DNA of 64,000 nucleotides, taken from assembly GCF_014217545.1 (NCBI RefSeq), contig NZ_CP043178.1, positions 2,666,001 through 2,730,000 of the forward strand. Direction: 5' to 3'. A program made the translations under genes and the position numbers. This stretch comes from Pseudarthrobacter sp. NBSH8 (GTDB taxonomy: Bacteria > Actinomycetota > Actinomycetes > Actinomycetales > Micrococcaceae). Each line of letters starts with the position of its first letter. Within the stretch, counting starts at the first letter, position 1. Shown in pieces: positions 35,867 through 43,631 of this stretch. Under the pieces are notes generated by a model. The model did no database searches, was not told the DNA's origin, and saw nothing but the letters and a program-made list of their open reading frames with translations.

Positions 35867-36536
35867 TCTGCGGGCCTTCCTGAAATTCCTGGACCGCGAC
35901 GACCTGCAGGACGCCCTGGACTTGGCCAACGCCAAACGTCATCACGGGATCTTTCCAACCCTGGGCGACGAGGATGAACAGACGGTTCTCCGGGCCGGCA
36001 CCGGGGGCTTGGTCGCGGCCCGGGATGCTGCCATCACCTTGCTGGCGTTGGTGACGGGCCTGCGCGCGTGCGACCTGATCGCCCTGCGGTTGGGTGACAT
36101 CAACTGGCGGGAATCGACGATCGGGATTGTGCAGCAAAAAACGGGCAACCCGCTGACGCTTCCCCTGCTGCCGGCGATCGCAGACAGGCTTGCGGAGTAT
36201 GTCCTCACCGAGCGTCCCGATGTCGGTAACGACCACGTATTCTTGCGGTCAGTGGCGCCCCACACCGAGTTCTCGGATCACTCGTCCATCTATGATGTGA
36301 CCAGACGAACCTTCAGCGCGGCAGGAACGGACTGCCCGAAGGTCGGGACGAGGTTGCTGCGCCACAACGCCGCCACCAGGCTCCTGCGTGCGGGGACCCC
36401 GCTGCCGACGATCTCGGCGGTCCTTGGCCACTCCGGCCCGGATTCCACCAACGCGTATCTCTCCACCGACACCGAGCACATGCGCGCGTGCGTCCTCCCG
36501 CTGCCACCGGCTTTGCAACAAGGAGCGGGACGGTGA
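35867..36536 (+). pseudogene. ritA: RIT tyrosine recombinase A, 3' part
   Basis: Encodes the catalytic domain of RitA: Arg in LVTGLRACDLIALRLGDINW, box II in GTRLLRHNAATRLLRAGTPL and the LGHSGPDSTNAYL motif with the nucleophilic Tyr. The 5' part is at 12146-12693. The stop overlaps the GTG of ritB (GTGA), indicating translational coupling. Confidence 0.85.
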
Positions 36537-37454
36537 ACGGGCCCAGATTCACCAGCGCGCTCGGCCCCGAGCTGGAGCGTTACCTTGCCTTCAAGAAAAG
36601 CATGGGCATCTACTGCGACACCCGGGTCTGGTATTTGAGGAGTTTCGACCGCTACTGCACGCAACGAGCCGTGGATAACCTTGACCGGGCCACCGTGAAG
36701 GCTGGGTTTCTTCCCTGATCGCATGCCTCCCGAACGGCCGCCGGTCGTGGATGTCATATATCAGGGACTTCGGCCGTTGGGAACGACTCAATGGCGATGA
36801 GGACGCCTACGTTCTGTCTGACCAGTGGAGGTCCGACCTCGTCCGCCCGCAGCCATACCTGCTGACGAACAAGGAGATCACCAGGTTCTTCGATGCCGCG
36901 ACACGGTTGGAGACCAGGTCCCCGTGGAGGTGGCAGGGGTCCGCGTTCTTCGCCCTCATGCATTCGTGCGGGTTGCGCACCTGCGAGGCGCGAGGGTTGG
37001 CGCCGGGGGACGTGAACCTGGCCGAGGGCATCATCGACGTGCTCTGGTCCAAGGGCAACCGCAGCCGACAACTTCTCCTCAACGATCAGATCGTTGACGT
37101 TCTGGCTGATTGCGATCCTTCTTCGTTTCCACCACCGGCGACCCGGTGACGGGATCAATGGCTGCGTCCATGTTCCACAAGATCTGGGACCAGGCCGGGC
37201 TGCCGCACCCGGTCGGAGGGAAACAATCTAGGCCGTACGATTTTCGGCATCATTTTGCCTATGCCAACATCGAACGTTGGATGGCCGAAGGCACCGACGT
37301 CAACGCGATACTGCCCTACCTGGCCAGGTATATGGGCCACGCCTCGCTTCAGAGCACGAACTACTACATCCATACATCCCCGGATTTCATGAACGGCTAC
37401 GCCGACATCGTCCGTGAAGGCCAGGGAATTCTTCCCGAGGTGGGATTCGAATGA
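36533..37454 (+). pseudogene. ritB: RIT tyrosine recombinase B (two frameshifts)
   Basis: Starts at a GTG with AGGAGCGG 5 bp upstream and reads NGPRFTSALGPELERYLAFK. One base is lost near 36703 (GTGAAGGC where GTGGAAGGC is needed), moving the frame to MSYIRDFGRWERLNGDEDAY, and another near 37115, moving it to SFFVSTTGDPVTGSMAAS. Catalytic residues are all encoded: Arg in MHSCGLRTCEARGL, box II in YDFRHHFAYANIERW, and MGHASLQSTNYYIH with the Tyr. It ends at a TGA overlapping the ritC ATG. Confidence 0.82.
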
Positions 37455-38492
37455 AACGCGACACCAGGAACGACACCCCCCAACTTTTGGGGCTACGCAC
37501 GGAACTACCTGCACGAATACATGCCCCAAGTCAGGGGCCTGTCCCCGAAGACCATCGGGGCCTACCGGATTTCCCTGGAATGTTTCGTGGGCTCCCTCGT
37601 GGACGAGCAATCCGTCCAGCGTAAGGACATCGGCTTCGAGCATTTCGAACGGAAGTTCCTCAAGGCATGGCTGATCTGGATGCGGGAAACCAAGCACTAC
37701 CAGCCGAAGACCGCGGGCCTGCGCCTGACCGCCATCAAGGCGTTCCTGCGCTACGCCTCCCAGGAGGACCTCCGGCTGGTGGCCTTGCACGAAGCAGCCA
37801 AGGCGCTCAAGGCCCCCGCCGCGGCAATGAAGCCCATCGAATACCTGCAGGAGAACGAGACCGCCGCGATCCTTGCAGCCTTCACCGGCTCCACCCCGAA
37901 GTCGCGGCGCAACCGCATGCTACTGATACTCCTCTACGAGTCCGCGGCACGCATCAGCGAACTCACCGGACTTGCCCTCGGTGACCTGACGCTGGCGAAA
38001 CCGGCGCACCTGACACTTACCGCGAAAGGGAACAAAAGCCGCGTGGTGCCCCTTGGCGACAAAACCGTCGGGCACCTGCAGGTCTATCTCCAGGAGTTCC
38101 ACCCCCAGCGTCCGGCCCTGCCGGCCACGCGTCCGCTGTTCAACAGCCTCCACCATGGCGAACCGACCCGGCTTTCGGAAGACAGCGTCGCCGCGATACT
38201 CAAGAAGGCCGGGGACATCGCCCGGGCAACTTGTCCGTCGATCCCCGTCAAGCTGCACTGCCACCTGTTCCGTAAGACAAAGGCGATGGACCTCTACAAG
38301 CAAGGAATCCCGCTGCCGATCATCATGCAACTGCTCGGACACGTTAGCGAGAGCACCACCTCGGCTTTCTACGCCTTCGCGACCTCGGACATGATGAAAG
38401 CAGCCATGAACACGGCAGCTCCCGGCATCGGCCAGGCCACCGTGAAATGGCTCAGCGAAGAAAACCTGCAGAAGCTCTACACCCTCCGATAA
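37451..38492 (+). pseudogene. ritC: RIT tyrosine recombinase C (N-terminal frameshift)
   Basis: ATG at 37451 overlaps the ritB stop (ATGA). A run of six C near 37484 puts the next codons out of frame; with five C it would read [20 protein letters not shown] and on into the long frame. From 37521 ([20 protein letters not shown]) 323 residues are open, with Arg in [17 protein letters not shown], box II in [20 protein letters not shown] and [15 protein letters not shown] with the Tyr. A shortened protein from 37521 would retain most of the core-binding domain, so activity is not excluded. Confidence 0.75.
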
Positions 38493-38497
38493 CCATG

Positions 38498-38584
38498 AAA
38501 ACGCTAAGTCGAGGAAAAGTTCCGGAATCCCCGGAAACCCGGGACAAAACCGGCAGCTCTCGGCTTAGCGTTTTCCTCGGCTTA
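38498..38584 (-). repeat. Right terminal inverted repeat of the RIT element
   Basis: The inverse of 12002-12088 with about 90 percent identity. The perfect 20 bp palindrome CTAAGCCGATATCGGCTTAG lies just outside it (38592-38611) and has no counterpart at the left end. Confidence 0.8.
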
Positions 38585-38659
38585 ATCGGAACTAAGCCGA
38601 TATCGGCTTAGGGTGTGTTGCTAAACCGTTGTGGGGTTAGTTTCCGACAGGTTGGATTC

Positions 38660-39043
38660 ATGGCAGCAAGGCAGGAGATTTCCGACGAGGCATGGGCCGT
38701 GATGGCGCCGCATTTCCCGGTATGGAAGGGTAACGGGCGTCCGATCATGGATATGCGCCGAACGGTCGAAGCTATCGTGTGGCGGTTCCGTACCGGGGCG
38801 CCCTGGCGTGATGTTCCTGAGAGGTTCGGGAACTGGAACTCGATCTATGGTCGTTTCGCGGACTGGTCCAGGGACGGAACGTGGGCAAACGTTCTCGCGG
38901 CCGCGCAGGCTGCCGGCCAGCGTGCCGGTGATGTTGACTGGACAGTATCCGTGGACGCGACGATCACACGCGTGCACCAGCATGGTGCCACCCTTCCCCG
39001 CGTCACAGGGGGCCCCGCCAAATTACAAGAAACTCGGCGATGA
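38660..39043 (+). CDS. IS5 transposase, first frame
   Basis: 128 residues from MAARQEISDEAWAVMAPHFP, the N-terminal DUF4096-type domain with WRFRTGAPWRDVPERFGNWN. The first catalytic Asp is in WTVSVDATITRVHQHGA. The frame passes a GGGGGCCCC run near 39009 and ends shortly after; the catalytic part continues in the +1 frame, so the product is either made by frameshifting or broken. Confidence 0.85.
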   Translation: MAARQEISDEAWAVMAPHFPVWKGNGRPIMDMRRTVEAIVWRFRTGAPWRDVPERFGNWNSIYGRFADWSRDGTWANVLAAAQAAGQRAGDVDWTVSVDATITRVHQHGATLPRVTGGPAKLQETRR

Positions 39044-39548
39044 AGAGCCCGCGGACCACGCGATCGGCAAGTCCAGGGGTGGAATGACGTGCAAAATCCA
39101 CCTTGCCACGGACGGGAAGGGACGGCCGCTGGGCCTGGTCCTCACAGCCGGTCAGGCCGCTGACACTTCGTTTTTCCAGACCGTACTGGCGAACATCTCA
39201 GTCACCGGCGGATCCCGGGGACGGCCACGCACGAGGCCCGACAGGGTGCTGGCAGACAAGGCCTATACCTCCAGCGCCAACCGCGGCTACCTGGCCAGCA
39301 GAGGAATCAAAATCACGATTCCGGAGCGTTCCGACCAGATCACAGGACGGGCCCGGCGCGGCTCCAAAGGCGGACGGCCCCGATCCTTCGACAAGGAAGC
39401 CTACAAAGGCCGAAACGTCGTTGAACGCTGCTTCAACCGGCTCAAGCAATGGCGTGGCATCGCGACCAGAAGCGACAAAACAGCGCGCAGCTACCTCGCC
39501 GGCGTCACCCTCGCCTCGGCCCTGATCTGGATCAAATCAGTGGTTTAG
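39012..39548 (+). CDS. IS5 transposase, second frame
   Basis: About 178 residues of the catalytic domain, in frame from APPNYKKLGDEEPADHAIGK. It has the second Asp in DRVLADKAYTSSANRGYLAS and the Glu in GRNVVERCFNRLKQWRGIAT. It has no likely start of its own where homology begins (the frame is open from 38808 but its early part is a shadow of the first frame), which supports ribosomal frameshifting as in other IS427-group elements. Confidence 0.8.
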   Translation, partial: APPNYKKLGDEEPADHAIGKSRGGMTCKIHLATDGKGRPLGLVLTAGQAADTSFFQTVLANISVTGGSRGRPRTRPDRVLADKAYTSSANRGYLASRGIKITIPERSDQITGRARRGSKGGRPRSFDKEAYKGRNVVERCFNRLKQWRGIATRSDKTARSYLAGVTLASALIWIKSVV

Positions 39549-39568
39549 CAACACACCCTAGCACTGAT

Positions 39569-40093
39569 AACGGCGGGGAATTCATCAACTACGCCCTGAT
39601 CGCCTGGGCTGGCGACAAAGACATTTACTTCACCCGGTCCCGGCCCTACAAGTCCAACGACAACGCCCACGTCGAGCAGAAAAACGGCGACGTGGTCCGC
39701 CGGCACGCGTTCCACTACCGTTACGACACCGCCGCCGAACTCAAACTCCTCAATGCTCTCTACGCCCTCGTCCGGGTCCGGCTGAACCTCTTCACCGCCA
39801 CCACCAAGGCCGTCGGTTGGCGCTCAAACAAACACGGGAAAAAGACCCGGATCTACGACAAACCGCGGACCCCGTACCAACGCGTCATCGACTCCGGAAT
39901 CCTCACCGAAGCCAAAGCCGCCGAACTCGCCCAACTGATGGAGATCACCAACCCGGCCGACCTCACCCGAGGCATCACCAAAATTCAGACCCAGCTGATA
40001 GCCCTCGCAGCAGCCAAAACCCGGGCCCTGGAAGCCTCATCCACGCGAGCAGAAATAGCTGAGGCACGCACAACCCTCTCGCGAGCATCTTGA
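39569..40093 (+). pseudogene. Integrase-core transposase, 3' half
   Basis: Begins NGGEFINYALIAWAGDKDIY, which completes the DNG motif of the 5' half at 11279-12001, and has the catalytic Glu in NAHVEQKNGDVVRRHAFHYR. The joined protein is about 415 residues. The stop codon lies inside the presumed right terminal repeat of the IS. Confidence 0.82.
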
Positions 40094-40274
40094 CATGAGT
40101 CGTTACGCAAGGCGCCTCTGATCGGTATCGAAAGTAATCGAAAGCGTGTGCCCTTCAGAAAAGACCTCCGAAGGACGGCCCGGCCTTGCCGCGGCGGCCA
40201 ACACCTATATCCCCGGCGCTGGGTGCCGATTTATATGAGTACCACTACTTATTCACTTGGTCCGCTGGTCGGTC

Positions 40275-40280
40275 TAGCAT
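40275..40280 (+). promoter_or_regulatory. Candidate -10 box for a leaderless transcript
   Basis: TAGCAT ends 7 bp before the ATG at 40288, the spacing expected when transcription starts at the A of the start codon. No good -35 hexamer is seen at 17 bp. It supports 40288 rather than 40186 as the start of the next gene. Confidence 0.35.
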
Positions 40281-40287
40281 TCAGCTC

Positions 40288-43200
40288 ATGAAGGAATACC
40301 GCTCCCGGAGCGGCGTTGGATGGGGACTTCGACGACATCGGATTACGGCATTTATTGCTTCGGTTGGCATCGCAGTGGCGGTACTCACCGGCGTGTTTTT
40401 TTCTGCGCCAGCGACCGCAGACCAGACCCGCCACACCCTGGCCGTTGGTCTGACGACGGCCGCGGGATCGGTTCAGGATCCAGCCGGCAGAATTTGGATT
40501 TCTGATGCCACGGCAGGATTTTGTCGCGTTCTTGAAACCTCCGACAGCACGGTCGGCAGGATCGAGCACCCACTGACAGCAACGGATCCGGCAGCAAAGA
40601 CCTGTCTCGGAGGCACTTTGCCTTACCGTGGAAAAGGACCCGCGCTGGCAGCGAGTCCCGCTTTGCTCGACCCAACCCCCACTTCCCCGGGCAGCGGGGA
40701 TGAACTCGTGTTCATTCCGGACGCAGCTGCAGGAAGCGCTGAACTGATTCGCGCGAAGTGGAATCCAGCCACGGGTAAGTTCGAATACCTCGATCAGCTC
40801 ACGGTCCTGGATGGCGATCTCAGACCCAACGCTGCGAGCGCGGGTCCAGACAACAACATCTACCTGTCTTTTGCGCGGGCACGGGCGATCGTTAAGATCA
40901 CGAGACCAGCAGCGAACCAACCAAGTATCGAACAGATAGCTTCGGTCAATTCGGCCGCATCGGGTCTTTCCGCTACTACGTTCAATAGCCAGGGACGAGT
41001 CACGGTCTTCGTGGCCGAGGCCGCCGGGCTGACAACTTTTACAGCTCCATCCGACGGAAGCCTGACTGACTACGTTCCCCTTGCCGCCTACAACGTCGGG
41101 AAGCCAACACGAGTCTATTTCGATAGGGCTACCAACATGCTTTATACCGGAACCTCCGGAGGCACATCGGCGGCCAACGCAGGCATGGACTCAGTTGCCC
41201 GTATCAATCTGCAGACCGGTGTCGTTGAATCGCAGTGGGCCCTTGGATTCAGCATGGTCAGCGGCCTCGGCATGAAGGCCGGAAAACTCCTGGTCATGGA
41301 CGACGCCGGCCAGTTGGACGCGAATAAACCCGCGGGACAGGGCAAGCTCTACCTCTTGTCGAACACAGCGGCGCAGATCCTGACAGGCCCCACGGCGGCA
41401 GATGGGACGCAGGCCGCAAACCCCGGGATCACCAACGATCCAACACCAACGTTTACGGTAGGAACGGTTCCGGCAGGCAGCCAGATTGAATGCAGCTTAA
41501 CGGGGGCAGGACAGACTGAGGTTTGGCAGGATTGCACCTCCGGGAGCTACACCCCTTCGTCGCCCCGGGCAGATGGCTCGTATTCCTTTGCGGTTCGCCC
41601 CATCCCCGGCATCGCAGCGACCCGTACGTTCCAGATCGATACCGTTCCTCCCGCAGTGCCAGCCATCACCGCCCCGACCGCCGGCGAGATCGTTACCGGC
41701 AATCCCGTGCTCGCAGCCTCATCCGAGTCCGGAAGTTCACTGCGCTGCTCCGTTGATTCAACGGCGGACAACAGCTTCATCGCCTGTGCCTCCGGCCAGC
41801 CCTTTGCTTTGACGAAGGAGGGGCCCGTGACCCTCCGAGTCAAAGCTGTTGACCTCGCCGGGAACGTGAGCGCCGCAGCTTCAGTCAATGTCACCGTCGA
41901 CCGCACCCCTCCCCTGATCACGATCACGGAACCTGCGGAAGGTGCGACCGTGTCGGATTCGATGTCCATACAGTTTTCGTCGACGTCAGCTGACAGCTCA
42001 GGGTTCAGGTGCAGCCTTGATGGCGACGCTTTGTCAGCTTGCACTTCTCCGAAGGCGTATAGCGGCCTTGGGAACGGCCAGCATCACGTTGATATTGAGG
42101 TTTCGGACGTCGCCGGGAACAAGAGCCTCGCCACCCGTAACTTCACTGTCCAGGTCGCTGACACTGTTCCGCCCGTCGTCACGGCGTCACCTCAGTCCGG
42201 AACGTACGGACCGGGAACGACCATAACGTTGTCGGCGAACGAGCCTGCGTCGGTCTATTACACAACTGACGGTTCAACCCCCACCGCCTCCAGCACCCGG
42301 TACGTCGAGCCCATCCTGCTCGGCGCCTCGATGACTGTTAGATATCTGGGAGTCGACTCGGCATCGAATGCCTCGGACGTGGGGCAGCAGGCCTACGTCC
42401 TTGATGCCACACTTCCCGGGGTGGTCGCCTCGCCAGCCGCCGGCACATACCCGGTCGGGCAGCAGATCACGCTGACGGCCAATGAGCCCTCGACGATCTA
42501 TTACACGACCAATGGTTCGACGCCCACGTCCGGAAGCACGAAGTACACAGGGCCCATCACGCTGTCTGCGTCGATGACACTGAAATATCTTGCGATTGAC
42601 GTTTCCAACAATGCGTCGCCGGTGGGAACGCAGGCATATACGGTTATTCCTCCCGTTTCCGGACTCTGGAAGGACTTCAACAGCGACTCCAAGGCGGATG
42701 TCATAGCCCGGGACAGTGGGGGTACGCTCTGGATTTACCCCGGCACCGGGAAAGGCGGTTTCCTGGCCCGCAAAAACACCGGTCCTGGCTGGAATGACAT
42801 GTCGGCAATAATGCCGACTCCGGACTTCAGCGGGGACGGCCGCAGTGACGTGCTTGCCCGGGATAGCAGCGGAGCCTTGTGGCTCTACGCAGGCACTGGC
42901 ACGGGTGGCTGGCAGCCCAGAGTCAAGAATGGTGAAGCGTGGAACGGAATGTCCGCAATTTTCTCGCCCGGCGACTTTGATGGCAACGGCAAAACGGACA
43001 TCCTGGCGCGGGACGAGGCTGGCGCCCTCTGGCTGTACCCGGGCAACGGTTCTGGCGGGTTCCTGGAGCGCGTTCAGGTGGGTAGCGGCTGGAACGTCAT
43101 GAGCTTCATCTTTAGCCCGGGCGACTTCAATGGTGACGGCAAGAGTGATGTATTGGCTCGGGATTCCGGAGGAAGCCTCTGGCTTTATCCGGGCAACGGC

Positions 43201-43413
43201 AGTGGTGGCTGGCTCGCCCCGCAACAGGTGGGTAGTGGCTGGAACGCCATGAGCACCATGCTGGGCCCAGGTGACTTCAACAGCGATGGAAAGCCGGACG
43301 TCTTGGCACGCGATGCGGCCGGGCGCCTCTGGCTCTACCCCGGCAACGGCAAGGCCGGTTGGCTGCCCCAGAAGCAAATCGGTACAGGGTGGAATGGGTA
43401 TCTGATCCCCTAG
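40288..43413 (+). CDS. Secreted multidomain protein with chitobiase C-terminal and FG-GAP repeats
   Basis: About 1041 residues from ATG at 40288 (MKEYRSRSGV); an upstream start at 40186 would add 34 residues ahead of the signal peptide. The signal peptide is SVGIAVAVLTGVFFSAPATA. Then follow a beta-propeller-like region (to about residue 400), Ig-like bacterial domains (VPPAVPAITAPTAGEIV, TPPLITITEPAEGATVSD), two chitobiase/beta-hexosaminidase C-terminal-type domains (each with SVYYTTDGSTPT or TIYYTTNGSTPT) and five FG-GAP repeats of the GDFNGDGKSDVLARD type. No enzyme domain is recognised; surface binding or adhesion is likely. Confidence 0.8.
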   Translation: MKEYRSRSGVGWGLRRHRITAFIASVGIAVAVLTGVFFSAPATADQTRHTLAVGLTTAAGSVQDPAGRIWISDATAGFCRVLETSDSTVGRIEHPLTATDPAAKTCLGGTLPYRGKGPALAASPALLDPTPTSPGSGDELVFIPDAAAGSAELIRAKWNPATGKFEYLDQLTVLDGDLRPNAASAGPDNNIYLSFARARAIVKITRPAANQPSIEQIASVNSAASGLSATTFNSQGRVTVFVAEAAGLTTFTAPSDGSLTDYVPLAAYNVGKPTRVYFDRATNMLYTGTSGGTSAANAGMDSVARINLQTGVVESQWALGFSMVSGLGMKAGKLLVMDDAGQLDANKPAGQGKLYLLSNTAAQILTGPTAADGTQAANPGITNDPTPTFTVGTVPAGSQIECSLTGAGQTEVWQDCTSGSYTPSSPRADGSYSFAVRPIPGIAATRTFQIDTVPPAVPAITAPTAGEIVTGNPVLAASSESGSSLRCSVDSTADNSFIACASGQPFALTKEGPVTLRVKAVDLAGNVSAAASVNVTVDRTPPLITITEPAEGATVSDSMSIQFSSTSADSSGFRCSLDGDALSACTSPKAYSGLGNGQHHVDIEVSDVAGNKSLATRNFTVQVADTVPPVVTASPQSGTYGPGTTITLSANEPASVYYTTDGSTPTASSTRYVEPILLGASMTVRYLGVDSASNASDVGQQAYVLDATLPGVVASPAAGTYPVGQQITLTANEPSTIYYTTNGSTPTSGSTKYTGPITLSASMTLKYLAIDVSNNASPVGTQAYTVIPPVSGLWKDFNSDSKADVIARDSGGTLWIYPGTGKGGFLARKNTGPGWNDMSAIMPTPDFSGDGRSDVLARDSSGALWLYAGTGTGGWQPRVKNGEAWNGMSAIFSPGDFDGNGKTDILARDEAGALWLYPGNGSGGFLERVQVGSGWNVMSFIFSPGDFNGDGKSDVLARDSGGSLWLYPGNGSGGWLAPQQVGSGWNAMSTMLGPGDFNSDGKPDVLARDAAGRLWLYPGNGKAGWLPQKQIGTGWNGYLIP

Positions 43414-43631
43414 CCGCTGATATCTGCTCCTTGCCGGGCAGCACATCGATAACAGTGCCGCATCTTTCACTTTGGCAACATCAGGATCACTGGTTTCACA
43501 AGCTCGTACGGTGTTAGTGTGAGCGCGTTAAGTCTCAGCAACCCCAGTTCGGTGTCTCCTGACCGGATTTCACTGGAAACTGAAACCCTGATGTTGCGCT
43601 ATAGGGAGCGCCTCATGTCATCGGAGCCAAA

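Larger units (their letters stand above)
38611..39558 (+). mobile_element. IS5-family insertion sequence (IS427-like)
   Basis: A 948 bp element with perfect 17 bp inverted ends GGGTGTGTTGCTAAACC and its inverse, flanked by TA (38609-38610, 39559-39560). It inserted at the right border of the RIT element. Size and two-frame transposase fit the IS427 group of IS5. Confidence 0.9.
12002..39568 (+). mobile_element. RIT-type element (three tyrosine recombinases) filled by later insertions
   Basis: The element lies between GAT (11999-12001) and GAT (39566-39568) within the outer transposase gene. It has about 87 bp terminal inverted repeats (12002-12088 and 38498-38584) and three tyrosine recombinase genes in one direction with overlapping stops and starts (GTGA and ATGA). 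This is the organisation known for RIT (recombinase in trio) elements. ritA is split by an IS1380 element and its nested contents, ritB and ritC carry frameshifts, and an IS5 element sits just beyond the right repeat. Without later inserts it would be about 3.4 kb. Confidence 0.75.
11218..40099 (+). mobile_element. Integrase-core insertion sequence split by a 27.6 kb insertion
   Basis: The outermost layer of the mobile nest. Its transposase gene is present in two halves (11279-12001 and 39569-40093) that join in frame. Candidate terminal inverted repeats are CTCATTTGAGAAACGCTCGCGA at 11218-11239 in shortened form (shared core GCTCGCGA) and its imperfect inverse ending ATGAG at 40099. Without the insertion the element would be about 1.3 kb. 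Exact ends and target duplication are not certain. Confidence 0.7.

Noticed and set aside
42274..43470. 398-codon minus-strand frame
   Set aside because: Antisense to FG-GAP repeats; its apparent repetition mirrors the repeats on the coding strand.
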